Assembly: GCA_036272935.1 (NCBI GenBank) | Contig: DATAXP010000009.1 | Span: 17,918-81,917 of the forward strand | Reading direction: 5' to 3' | Length of the DNA stretch: 64,000 bases | Origin: DATAXP01 sp036272935 | GTDB taxonomy: Bacteria > Planctomycetota > Planctomycetia > Pirellulales > PNKZ01 | Part shown: positions 7,746-16,005 of the stretch, piece by piece | How the letters are laid out: every line of letters starts with the position of its first letter | Position numbering within the stretch: the stretch's first letter is position 1 | Notes under the pieces: model-generated | The model's input: only the letters and a program-made list of their open reading frames with translations | Told to the model about the DNA's origin: nothing | The model's database searches: none | Program-made: the position numbers and the translations under genes

Positions 7746-10607
7746 TTACAGCACGTGAATCGTCTTGCTGGCCGCGCTCGAGGATACGCCTTTACCGTCA
7801 GTTAGTGAGAAACTAACCGTGCGGTCGTACACGCTCATCGACGGATTGGTGTTGTAGTACGCCACGTCGTCGACCACCGCTTGCACGGCCGCGGCCGTAG
7901 CGGCACTGTTGAACTGCACGACTAAAGGCGACGAGCCGGCGCCGCTTCCGAAGTTGCCGATCACCGTGCCGTTGTAAAGCACCTGGCTGCCATTGAGCGT
8001 GATGCCGCCGCCGGCGACGATCGTGAGCACGTCCGCGCTACCGGCGGAGCCAAGGCCCACGGTGAGCTTCGCGGCGGCAAGCCCATTGCTGCCGGCCGTC
8101 ACTGTGGCGCCACTGGCGACGACCGTGGCGCTACTTCCTGGCGTGTAGTTCACTGTCGCGCCGAGGTTGCCGATCACCGGCGGCGACGCAACGAAGTGAA
8201 TCGTTTCGGTCGCCGGCGTCGACGCGGTGCCCTTGCTGTCGGTGAGCGTGAAGCTTGCCGTGCGATCGTAGATGCTCGGCGTCGAGTTCGTGTTGTAAAA
8301 CGCCACCTGGTCGACGACCGCCTGCACGGCCGGAGCCGTGGCCGAGGCGAAGAACTGCACCAGCAACGGCGACGCACCCGCGCCAGCCGTGAAGTTGGCG
8401 ACTGCCGTGCCGTTGTAGCTGAGCGTGCTGCCGGAAATCGTGACGCCGCTGCCGGCGACGACCGTCACGACGTCGGCGCCGCCGGACGAGCCAACGCTCA
8501 CCGTCAGCTTTGCGTCGGCCAAGCCGTTGCTACCGGCGGTGACGGTAGCGCCCGAAGCCAGCAAGGTCGCGCCGCTGCCGGCTGTGTAGGTCACCGTACC
8601 GCTGATGTTACCAATCGCCGGCGGCGAGGCGACGAAATGTACCGTCTTGGTTACCGGTGTCGATGCGACGTTCTTGCTGTCGGTGAGCGTGAAGCCGATC
8701 GTGCGATCGTAGACGCTTGCCGAGCCGTTGGTGTTGTAGAACGCCACGTGCTCGATCACGGCCTGGACGCTGGTCTGCGTCGCCGCGCCGTTGAATTGGA
8801 CAAGTAACGGCGACGCGCCGGAGCCCGCCACGAAGTTGCCAATGAGCGTGCCGTTGTAGAGCACCTGGCTGCCGCTGGTCGTGACACCGCCGCCGGCGGC
8901 GATCGTCACCGCATCGGCGCCTCCGGCCGAGCCGACGCTGACCGTGAGCTTTGAGCTGGCCACGCCGTTGCTGCCGGCCGAGACCGTGGCGCCGCTGGCG
9001 ACAATCGTCGGCCCGTTGCCGACCGTGTAGGTCACCGTGCCGCCGAAGTTGCCGATCGCCGGCGGACTGACGGTGTACTCGTAGGCGCCAATGTCGGGAG
9101 CACCGACGCGCGCATCGCCGATCTGGTCGAACGGCAGAATCACAGTCGCGCCGGCAGCGTGCGCCGCCGCGGTGGTGCCGTTGTAGCCGCGCACCACGGT
9201 GACGGTGCCGGAGCTGTAGCTCGTGATCTCGATCTCTTCGTTGTCGATCTGAATAACATACGTGCCGCTGGTGCTGGCGATCGCGGCGAAGTTCGTGAAT
9301 GCGCCGCTGGCCAACGAGGTGGCGGTGGCATTGATGCTCGAGGCGAGCGTGGTGATCGGACCGCCGGCGTTGATCGCGGGGCTGTTGGCCTCGAGGGCCA
9401 TGGTCTCGGTCGAGCCGCCGTTGTTGGCCAAGGGGCCGAGCAGCGGAATGATCGGGTGGGCCGAGCTGCCGACCTGATTGCCGGCAACGCCGTTGGCGAG
9501 TCCCGATCCCAAGCTGCCCGAGTCGATGCCGATCAGGTTGTTCGTGCTGCCGGCGGCCAGCGCGGCCCCATAGTAGTCGGAGGCGCTGGGATTGGAATTC
9601 ACTGGCATGTTGCCCGCGACGATTGTGCTGAGCAACGTGAGCGAGGTTCCGGAGGAAAAGGCTTCGTCATAGATGCCGTCGCCGTTGTCGAGCGCGGAAT
9701 TGGCGGCGATCGTCGAGTTGCTGATCACCATGACCCCGCCGTCATTGACCCCGCCGCCGTTACCGGCCGTGTTTCCGGAAACGGTCGAGTTGCTCAGCGT
9801 CATGGTGCCGTGGCTAAAGGCGCTGCCGGAGTTTTCGATTCCGCCGCCGTAGTCGCCGGTGTTGCTGGTGGAGTTTCCCGAAATGGTGGAATTGACCACC
9901 GTCATGGTGGCGCTATTTTCGATTCCCCCGCCATCGTTGCCAGTATTTCCTGAGATCGTCGAATCACTCACCGTCATCGTGCCCGCGTTGTAAATCCCTC
10001 CGCCGGAGTTGGCGGAATAATTTCCGGAGATCGTCGAATTGATGACCGTCATGATGCCATAGTTTTCGATGCCGCCACCGTTAACACTTCCGGAGATCGT
10101 CGAATTAGTCAGCAATAAGGTGCCGCCATCGCCCGGCTCCTCGTTAAACAGGCCGCCGCCTTGGCTGGCGTCGATGATCGCGAGGCCGTTGAGGACGGCA
10201 TTCCCGCCGATCACGCTGAGCACGCCCGTGGTGTTGTTTCCGCTGATCGTGATCTGATTGCCGCCGTTGATGGTGACTACACCGACGGACGGGACGACGG
10301 TTCCCGCGCCGATTTCGAGTTGACCCTGGCTCAGCGTGATCGTCGAGCCGTTGAGGCTGGCGTCGAACGTGATCGTGTCGGAGATGGCGTTGGCGGCGTC
10401 GGTGTTGGCCGTGATGATCGCATCGCGCAGCGACACGCCGGAGTGCGACGCCGCGTCGCTGGCGGTCGTCACCACGATTGATGTCAGCAGCCGGCGGCCT
10501 TCGAGCGACTCGAATCCCAGGTTGCGGTAATGACGACGAGCCGAGGTGGACACTGCCTGAAAACGATCACGACGCCGCGAGCCGCGCAGCCAATGGGGCA
10601 GTTTCAT
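7746..10607 (-). CDS. LEPR-XLL beta-helix surface protein, copy 4
   Basis: 953 residues, the longest of the group. Leader MKLPHWLRGSRRRD and FESLEGRRLL (1-42), CSLREA-like segment, a shorter beta-helix (about 120-330), anchor-Q motif with the inserted module (VVRGYNGTTAAAHAAGA), and three rather than two C-terminal repeats of about 120 residues. Each repeat starts near IGNFGGTVTYT or IGNLGATVNYT and ends in YDRT ... LTDSK ... TIHF/TIHV. The start lies 101 bp downstream of the sigma-factor stop, so read-through from the tssK-sigma operon is possible. Likely an exported surface protein. Confidence 0.85.
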   Translation of the reverse strand: MKLPHWLRGSRRRDRFQAVSTSARRHYRNLGFESLEGRRLLTSIVVTTASDAASHSGVSLRDAIITANTDAANAISDTITFDASLNGSTITLSQGQLEIGAGTVVPSVGVVTINGGNQITISGNNTTGVLSVIGGNAVLNGLAIIDASQGGGLFNEEPGDGGTLLLTNSTISGSVNGGGIENYGIMTVINSTISGNYSANSGGGIYNAGTMTVSDSTISGNTGNDGGGIENSATMTVVNSTISGNSTSNTGDYGGGIENSGSAFSHGTMTLSNSTVSGNTAGNGGGVNDGGVMVISNSTIAANSALDNGDGIYDEAFSSGTSLTLLSTIVAGNMPVNSNPSASDYYGAALAAGSTNNLIGIDSGSLGSGLANGVAGNQVGSSAHPIIPLLGPLANNGGSTETMALEANSPAINAGGPITTLASSINATATSLASGAFTNFAAIASTSGTYVIQIDNEEIEITSYSSGTVTVVRGYNGTTAAAHAAGATVILPFDQIGDARVGAPDIGAYEYTVSPPAIGNFGGTVTYTVGNGPTIVASGATVSAGSNGVASSKLTVSVGSAGGADAVTIAAGGGVTTSGSQVLYNGTLIGNFVAGSGASPLLVQFNGAATQTSVQAVIEHVAFYNTNGSASVYDRTIGFTLTDSKNVASTPVTKTVHFVASPPAIGNISGTVTYTAGSGATLLASGATVTAGSNGLADAKLTVSVGSSGGADVVTVVAGSGVTISGSTLSYNGTAVANFTAGAGASPLLVQFFASATAPAVQAVVDQVAFYNTNSTPSIYDRTASFTLTDSKGTASTPATETIHFVASPPVIGNLGATVNYTPGSSATVVASGATVTAGSNGLAAAKLTVGLGSAGSADVLTIVAGGGITLNGSQVLYNGTVIGNFGSGAGSSPLVVQFNSAATAAAVQAVVDDVAYYNTNPSMSVYDRTVSFSLTDGKGVSSSAASKTIHVL

Positions 10608-10708
10608 CGCCTTGGTCCTTCGCGCACGAAAAGCCGGTGGCCCCTACTTTCGCGCAGGCTAGTCGCTGAAATCGCACGATGCAAGTAAGATTTTGATTGT
10701 GCCGCCCC

Positions 10709-11407
10709 TCACTCAGCGATGCCCGTCGCGCGCAGCGCGCGGGCCAGGCGATCGAGTGTCTTGGCGTGCAGGCGGCTGGCCCAGGCTTTGCCGATGTTCT
10801 GTTGTTGGCCGGCGTCGGTGAGTGTGAGGCCTTCGAAGTAGACGGCGCGGATCAAGCTGCGCGATTCCGCGGGAAGCTGATCGATCAGTTCACGCAGCCG
10901 CTGGTGCGATTCGCGCTCGGCGGCGACTTCGGCCGGCGGTGGCTGCGCGTCGTCGGCACACTCCCACTCCGATTCTTCATCGCTTCCGGCGCGGCTCGAC
11001 AGATAGACCACCGACAAGGCGCGGGTCACGTTCTTGAACCAGTTGGCGTCGTCTTCGGCCGTCGGCGCAGCGGCCTGGGCCGTGTCTTCCTGCGCCAGGC
11101 GCAGCACGTCGCCGGCCATTTGTTCGTATTTGATTTTTCGCGCCTGCGAGCGCTTGAGCCAAGACATCTTCGACAAGCCGTCGTAGATCGCCCCGCGAAT
11201 GCGATAGAAGGCGAACGTGGTGAACTGCCCGCCGCGATTGGGATCGAAATCGCGTGCCGCCTCGGCCAGGCCCACCTGGCCGTAGCCGATCAGGTCGTCC
11301 AGTTCCACGCTTGCCGGCAGCGTGCGATGGATCTTCAACGCCAGCGACTTCACCAGCCCCTGGCAATCTTCGATCAGCGATTGCGTGGATTGGTTGACGG
11401 CGGTCAT
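10709..11407 (-). CDS. FliA/WhiG-like RNA polymerase sigma factor
   Basis: 232 residues. Sigma region 2 is clear (LPASVELDDLIGYGQVGLAE, FTTFAFYRIRGAIYDGLSKM, then WLKRSQARK; about 25-90), as is region 4 with its helix-turn-helix (LRELIDQLPAESRSLI ... GLTLTDAGQQ; about 165-228). The spacing and the RIRGA-DGLSKM-WLKRS block are those of the group 3 FliA/WhiG/SigF class, not ECF sigmas. ATG at 11407 is chosen because it overlaps the stop of the upstream gene (ATGA), which implies translational coupling; the longer frame to 11491 would run back inside that gene. It is the last gene of the operon that starts with tssK. Controlling this secretion module or the surface proteins downstream is inference. 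Confidence 0.85.
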   Translation of the reverse strand: MTAVNQSTQSLIEDCQGLVKSLALKIHRTLPASVELDDLIGYGQVGLAEAARDFDPNRGGQFTTFAFYRIRGAIYDGLSKMSWLKRSQARKIKYEQMAGDVLRLAQEDTAQAAAPTAEDDANWFKNVTRALSVVYLSSRAGSDEESEWECADDAQPPPAEVAAERESHQRLRELIDQLPAESRSLIRAVYFEGLTLTDAGQQQNIGKAWASRLHAKTLDRLARALRATGIAE

Positions 11408-11787
11408 GGTCGCTGCCCGGAGAGACGTGCCCACAAACGCTCGAGACGCTCGCGGGAGTTGGGATCGTCGCACAAGGTCACGGCAATGCACTGCGAGAGA
11501 TTGTCGAGCATGGCCGGCGTGAGCCGGCTGCCGACTTGCGATTCGAGCACCGCGCGCACCAGCTCGACGACCACCGGGTCGACCTTGAACGCCTTGCCGC
11601 GATGAGTGCGGGCGACCTCGGCAAAGTCGCTCAGTGCATCGGCAGCTGAGTCGGGGCGATTGGCCGCCGCCTTGAGCGTTTGATCGAGGATTTGTTCCAG
11701 CGCGCCGAAGGTCAGCTCGTCGTCATCCTTGGTGCGCTCGGGATGGGCATTCGAGCCGGTGTCGCCGGGTTGGTAGGGACCTGACAT
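11404..11787 (-). CDS. hypothetical protein coupled to sigma factor
   Basis: 127 residues from ATG at 11787 (MSGPYQPGDTG). The frame extends to 11940, but those 51 codons are read out of a repeat element (11809-11940) and are probably not translated. The protein is acidic and charged at the N-terminus and then mostly helical (ELTFGALEQILDQTLKAA, VVVELVRAVLESQ, LDNLSQCIAVTL). There is no signal, membrane segment or recognised domain. Its stop overlaps the sigma-factor start by 4 bp (ATGA). A small helical protein coupled to a sigma factor could be a sigma regulator, but nothing in the sequence proves that. Confidence 0.65.
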   Translation of the reverse strand: MSGPYQPGDTGSNAHPERTKDDDELTFGALEQILDQTLKAAANRPDSAADALSDFAEVARTHRGKAFKVDPVVVELVRAVLESQVGSRLTPAMLDNLSQCIAVTLCDDPNSRERLERLWARLSGQRP

Positions 11788-11808
11788 GGGGCGGTCTCTG
11801 TGCTCCTT

Positions 11809-11940
11809 GTTCCCCCTCTCCCTTTGGAAGAGGGTGCCCGTCGCCGCGGCGGACGGGTGAGGGTGAACCAAGTCTCGCCGCCGATGCCGCTTCGCCCTCA
11901 TCCGGCCTTCGGCCACCTTCTCCCAGTGGGAGAAGGACAT
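11809..11940. repeat. interspersed palindromic repeat inside tss-sigma operon
   Basis: The stretch between the tssM stop and the 127-residue gene carries short inverted segments (CCCTCTCCCTTTGGAAGAGGG; CCGTCGCCGCGGCGGACGG) and the block CTTCGCCCTCATCCGGCC followed by TTCGGCCACCTTC at 11890-11920. The same 31 bases recur at 34067-34097. Blocks of this type are common intergenic repeats in many GC-rich bacteria. It separates the tss genes from the sigma pair and could act as an RNA stem or attenuator in the operon message. Confidence 0.7.
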
Positions 11941-13551
11941 TTAACTACCATAGAACTTGTAGAACAACGTTCCGCCCAGCACCAGCAGCATTGCCCCGTC
12001 GAATGCCCACAACAGCGTCGCGATGCGGCGCGAGCGCAGTTCTTCAGCAATCGCCGTGCTGGTCCACTCTAACTCTTCCTGCTGCTCGATGAGCTTGTCG
12101 AGCACGCTTTTAACGAACGCCTGCCGATCGTCGCCGTCGCCGACCGCGGCGAAGTAGCAGCCGCCGAACAGCAGTTCGTCGCCCGGCGCGTCATCCGCGC
12201 GGCCATAGCCGCCCGCGAGGATGCTCGTCAGCCGCGATTGCAGATTCCGCCGCACGTTGCACAGCAGCGCGTACAGCTTGGTGTTGCCTGGCTTGGCCAG
12301 CGCGCCGACCTCGCGGAACAAGGCGTAGACAAAATCTTCGAACGCGCCGCAGGCGTGGGCACACACCGCCTCGACGTTCTGCGCCGTCGGCGTGCCCCAT
12401 ACACCAAAGCCTTTGCCGAAGCGCTGGTTCTTGGCCTTGTCGGCCCCGACGCGCCGCACCAGTTCGCGGAACCCCTTGTCGCGATCGAGCCCCACGACCA
12501 GGGCCGTCACCGGGCAGCGCAGCTTCAACTCTTGCCGCAGCGTCGCCATGTCGGCCTTCACCGTGCGCTCCACCTCCATCGCTTCGCGCTGGCCAAGCTG
12601 GATCACGCCGTACGGCAGCAGCGTGAGCACACCGTTGATCGGGCACAGCGGTAACCGCGCGCGGCGCAGCAGTCGGCACACGTATTCCAGCCGGTGTTGC
12701 TGCTCGACCGTGTCTTGCGGCTTGAGCGCGACGACGTTCTTCTGCATCTGGGCGACAAGCTGGCCGACGTTCACATCGTGGCCGACCATCATCGTGCCGC
12801 GGATGTCCCCGCCGCCGGAAGCTTCGCCGCGCGGCAGGGCACCGGTAGTGCCGGCCATCGGCACCGGCATGAGCATCGATGCGCCGAGCGACGGCGGACC
12901 GCCGGGCTCGGCGCCGGCCATGATCGTGCCGCGAATGTCCCCTCCGCCCGCGGGAGCACTGGGGGCGGCGACTGCCATCGGTTCCAGGCCGCTTTTCTCG
13001 CCGCTGGCGGCGAGCTTGCTCATCTGGCCGATCTCGGTGCAGCAGATATATATTGCCTCGGGGGTGGCGTACCAGTGCAGCGCCGCCGGGCCCTTGGGAG
13101 TTTCGTTCACGCGGAACGTCATTCGGGCGGCATGGAACAGGTTCCGCTCCTGCGCCGGGCCGGTGGTCCCCAGTACGAGGAAGATCGGAACACTCCCCAG
13201 GTCGAGCCCGTTGGCTTGCAATTCGGCCAAGCCCGCCTTCCAGGCGTAGTCGATATCGGGGAACCGCGACACTTCTCCTTGCAGCCACAGCTTCAACGCC
13301 TGGTAGACGACCAGCGGAATGACGACGATCAGCACCGCGATCAGCGTCAGACGACCCGGCTGCCACCAAACCTCGAGGTTTGGCCGGTTCGCGCTGAAGT
13401 AGAACGCCACGTAGACCGTCACCACGCAGCAGATCAGGAACACCGCCACGAGCATCGCCACGCGCGCCGGCAGCGACAGGCCCAACAGTCGGCGCGGCGC
13501 CGAAGTCAGGGCTTGCAGCGGGGCCATCAGATAGCTGAACAAGGTGCCCAT
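11941..13551 (-). CDS. tssM: TssM/IcmF-like T6SS inner-membrane protein, short form
   Basis: 536 residues against about 1100-1200 for usual TssM. Membrane helices lie near 28-53 and 68-88, the cytoplasmic domain at about 95-505, and a third helix at 511-532, after which the protein ends. That is the canonical TM1-TM2-cytoplasmic-TM3 layout with the whole periplasmic domain absent. Family blocks visible are VPIFLVLGTTG (P-loop position), PINGVLTLLPY, CPVTALVVGLDRDKGF and FGGCYFAAVGDGDD. The P-loop reads GTTGPAQER, with no GKT/S, so nucleotide binding looks lost. An insert at 195-258 carries the repeated motif GGGDIRGT twice (about 202-209 and 246-253). It lies 33 bp downstream of tssL. Alternative view: a divergent IcmF-like scaffold rather than a true secretion subunit. 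Confidence 0.75.
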   Translation of the reverse strand: MGTLFSYLMAPLQALTSAPRRLLGLSLPARVAMLVAVFLICCVVTVYVAFYFSANRPNLEVWWQPGRLTLIAVLIVVIPLVVYQALKLWLQGEVSRFPDIDYAWKAGLAELQANGLDLGSVPIFLVLGTTGPAQERNLFHAARMTFRVNETPKGPAALHWYATPEAIYICCTEIGQMSKLAASGEKSGLEPMAVAAPSAPAGGGDIRGTIMAGAEPGGPPSLGASMLMPVPMAGTTGALPRGEASGGGDIRGTMMVGHDVNVGQLVAQMQKNVVALKPQDTVEQQHRLEYVCRLLRRARLPLCPINGVLTLLPYGVIQLGQREAMEVERTVKADMATLRQELKLRCPVTALVVGLDRDKGFRELVRRVGADKAKNQRFGKGFGVWGTPTAQNVEAVCAHACGAFEDFVYALFREVGALAKPGNTKLYALLCNVRRNLQSRLTSILAGGYGRADDAPGDELLFGGCYFAAVGDGDDRQAFVKSVLDKLIEQQEELEWTSTAIAEELRSRRIATLLWAFDGAMLLVLGGTLFYKFYGS

Positions 13552-13584
13552 GAACGGCGACGACGCCCCAGGGTGACGACGGTT

Positions 13585-14229
13585 TCAGATTCCGAAGAAG
13601 ACAATCCACACACAGATCAACGTGAACGCCGCGACGACGGCTCCCGACAAACTCGACCACACGACGAGCGATTGCCCGATGAGCGGCGGCGCACCGGCCC
13701 CCGGCGCACCGACATCGCTGATCGTCGGCCGCCCTTGCCCCAGCCGGATCGCCAGCGACGTTTGCTTGGTCCAAGTTTCCAAGTCCGGCGGCAGGCCGCG
13801 CGGCTCGGCCAGAGCGGCGGCGACGATCGGATTGCGGTACAGGCCGCGGAAGCCGAGCACGACGCAGATGTAGAACACCTCAAGCGCGTCGCGCCGCGCC
13901 AACGACGACGCTTCCTTAGCGCGCACGTAGAACTGCTCGTTCGCCAAGCGCGTGTTGAACAGATCGACTTCCATCACGTTCTCGTTCCACCAATCACGTC
14001 CCTGCCACTGGGCATCGATCAGCACTTCGTCGATCCAAGCCACGAGCGCGTACCTGGCCAACGCCCAATCCTGCCCTTGACCCAGCCGTCCTTCGGCCTG
14101 GTCGATCCAGCCGCGCAAGCGAGTGCGCTCTTCGTGCGGATCGGGATTTTGGCCCGCGGCAATGCGGTCCAGCAGCTCAAGCACGTGCAGGTACACCGGA
14201 TCGACGGCTTCGGCGAACTTGGGTGTCAT
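13585..14229 (-). CDS. tssL: TssL/DotU-family T6SS inner-membrane protein
   Basis: 214 residues. The DotU cytoplasmic domain shows its signature blocks: YALVAWIDEVLI (about 61-72), FNTRLANEQFYVRAKE, and DALEVFYICVVLGFRGLY (about 108-125). A single C-terminal membrane helix (about 186-212, ending IVFFGI) anchors it, as is normal for T6SS TssL, and there is no peptidoglycan-binding extension. In known systems TssL binds TssM and contacts the baseplate through TssK; both partners flank it here. Its ATG overlaps the tssK stop (ATGA), so the two are translationally coupled. Confidence 0.88.
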   Translation of the reverse strand: MTPKFAEAVDPVYLHVLELLDRIAAGQNPDPHEERTRLRGWIDQAEGRLGQGQDWALARYALVAWIDEVLIDAQWQGRDWWNENVMEVDLFNTRLANEQFYVRAKEASSLARRDALEVFYICVVLGFRGLYRNPIVAAALAEPRGLPPDLETWTKQTSLAIRLGQGRPTISDVGAPGAGAPPLIGQSLVVWSSLSGAVVAAFTLICVWIVFFGI

Positions 14230-15698
14230 GCGTGTGTGGGGACCGCGAACAACGCGAATTGAAGCACCACCTGCCGGCCACGCAGCGAGACGATCAGCTT
14301 CCGCTCGCCGGAAAGTTTATCGCGATTGACGATCAAGCTGTCTTTGAGCCGCATCGCCAGCGTGTGTGTCTCGGCTACGTCTTTCCAGGCGGCGTTCTGC
14401 CGGCTCACCTGGTAATACAGCCACTCGCGACTCGCCGGCAGCGCCCGCGGCGGACGTTCCATCGGCACCAAGGCCACGCCTTCCGCACGGTGGGTGAACA
14501 ATATTTCCACCTGCCGGCTGCTGCCGAGTTTCAAATCGAGCTGCCCCGGCGAGAGCATTTCGCGGCACTCGGCCTCGGTCAGTTCGCCGCGCATCACGCC
14601 GACGTACCATTGCCAATCGGAGTTGAACCACTTCATCTCCAGGCTGACCTGCATCCCCAGCCCAACGCCGACGAACGGGCGCATCTCGTACTCATAATCG
14701 CGCACCGAGTTGATCGCCTGCTGGATGCGCTCCTTGATCGCACGGAAGATGCGAGCCAAGTCGTCGTGATCGTAGCGCGGCAGTTCGGGAGTGCGCCGCT
14801 GCCAGTCGACGACGAAGATCGCCAATTGTCCCACGATGCGACACAGCTCGGAATACGCCACCAGTGGATGGATGCCCGCGGCAAACGCGATCACTTCGAG
14901 CGTGGCGCTCGCCTCGTTGAGCCGCGAGAGCATAAACAGCCGGTCGAGGTCGCCCGGCTCCTGGCTTTCGAAGCCGATGCTGCGATTGACCACCTGCTCG
15001 CTGAGCACCTCGATCTTCTTGCCGAGGATGTCGTAGATCGCGCGCACCACACCCAAGGCCAGCGGAGCCCAGGCGTCGGTCGCCAGCATCGGCGGAAAGT
15101 AATTCGGATCGATCCGCGGGGTCGCCTCGCGCTCGCCGGCGCGCTGGATCTGCGCGATCGGCAACACCTCGTAGCCCGATAAGTCGTCGGTCGACAGCAG
15201 CACGCGCACGTTCAGCCGGCGGAACTCAAGCTCCTGGTCGTTCCCACCGCGGCTCTCGTCCTGCGTCGATTGCCGTAGCGCGTGGTAACGCGGCTTGCCT
15301 TGTTCGTCGGTGCGGGCGACGTTCGTGCTGCCGATCTTCAGCTTCGGCACGCCGAGAAACACTTGCACGGTGTCGGTCGAGGCGAAGGCATCCTTGAGGC
15401 TTGCCGACGGCCCCTTCGCGGCGTTCATGGCCGGCTTCAGATCGACGCGATCCGGCTCTTCACCAGGATCGAGCGCGATCAGCGTGCCGTCGCGCATCCG
15501 GGCGTGGCAATGGTTCACCTGCACCTGGTAGTTGGCGATCGCCTCTTCGCTTAGCTCGATCCGCCGCACGCCGTAGTTGAACTGGTGGTCCCACTGTTCG
15601 GACCGCTGGCCGGCTTCCGTCCACGAGCGCTCGGCTGCCTGGAAATGATGGGGCCGGAGGAACAAGCCTTCGGACCAGTGGATCGGCAGATTGCGCAT
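14226..15698 (-). CDS. tssK: TssK T6SS baseplate-membrane connector
   Basis: 490 residues from ATG at 15698; the frame to 15791 is only an upstream extension. The N-terminus MRNLPIHWSEGLFLRPHHFQ is the diagnostic TssK/VasE/ImpJ signature (W-EG-FL-PHHFQ). Later family blocks include LSGYEVLPIAQIQRAG, DPNYFPPML and the C-terminal segment WYVGVMRGELTEAECREML. TssK links the sheath baseplate to the TssL-TssM inner-membrane complex in the cytoplasm. It is the first gene of the tssK-tssL-tssM-unknown-sigma operon, with a 307-bp divergent intergenic region upstream. Sheath, tube, spike and ClpV genes are not in this window. Confidence 0.88.
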   Translation of the reverse strand: MRNLPIHWSEGLFLRPHHFQAAERSWTEAGQRSEQWDHQFNYGVRRIELSEEAIANYQVQVNHCHARMRDGTLIALDPGEEPDRVDLKPAMNAAKGPSASLKDAFASTDTVQVFLGVPKLKIGSTNVARTDEQGKPRYHALRQSTQDESRGGNDQELEFRRLNVRVLLSTDDLSGYEVLPIAQIQRAGEREATPRIDPNYFPPMLATDAWAPLALGVVRAIYDILGKKIEVLSEQVVNRSIGFESQEPGDLDRLFMLSRLNEASATLEVIAFAAGIHPLVAYSELCRIVGQLAIFVVDWQRRTPELPRYDHDDLARIFRAIKERIQQAINSVRDYEYEMRPFVGVGLGMQVSLEMKWFNSDWQWYVGVMRGELTEAECREMLSPGQLDLKLGSSRQVEILFTHRAEGVALVPMERPPRALPASREWLYYQVSRQNAAWKDVAETHTLAMRLKDSLIVNRDKLSGERKLIVSLRGRQVVLQFALFAVPTHA

Positions 15699-16005
15699 CG
15701 AGGAGCCCACAAACGAAAACGCATCCCCTCGACGTCCGAGGGGACGGTGCCGGCGAGTGCATATCAAAGAAAATGCATCTAGGCGTATCACTTTACCATC
15801 GGCCGTCTATCGACAGCAAGCGTCGCGGCGTCGCGGCGAAACGAGCGATTCCGTGTCGGAACCCCAACGGAAAACTTGACTTTTCACGCCACGCGCGGTG
15901 TGATGGAGGGGGCTCACCTATCCGCGAATCCAGCACCGTCCTTCCCGCCTTGCGGTGGCTGTTTTGCAGCGCACACGTCCGGGGTCATCGAGCGAGTTCT
16001 CCGTT
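15699..16005. other. divergent intergenic region tssK / DUF1549 gene
   Basis: 307 bp with no gene recognised. It should hold the promoters of both divergent units. A sigma70-like candidate for the rightward gene is listed separately. A small inverted repeat, TCCCCTCGACGTCCGAGGGGA (15724-15744), lies 26 bp upstream of the tssK start and could fold in the tssK leader. Confidence 0.5.
15876..15904 (+). promoter_or_regulatory. candidate sigma70-type promoter for DUF1549 gene
   Basis: TTGACT at 15876-15881 and TGTGAT at 15899-15904 are separated by 17 bp, the ideal spacing. The -35 matches five of six consensus bases and the -10 four of six. It lies about 100 bp upstream of the ATG at 16006. Single-site matches of this quality occur by chance, so confidence is low. 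Confidence 0.3.

Noticed and set aside
11788..11940. N-terminal extension of the 127-residue protein
   Set aside because: The 51 codons are translated repeat sequence also found at 34067-34097, so ATG at 11787 is preferred.
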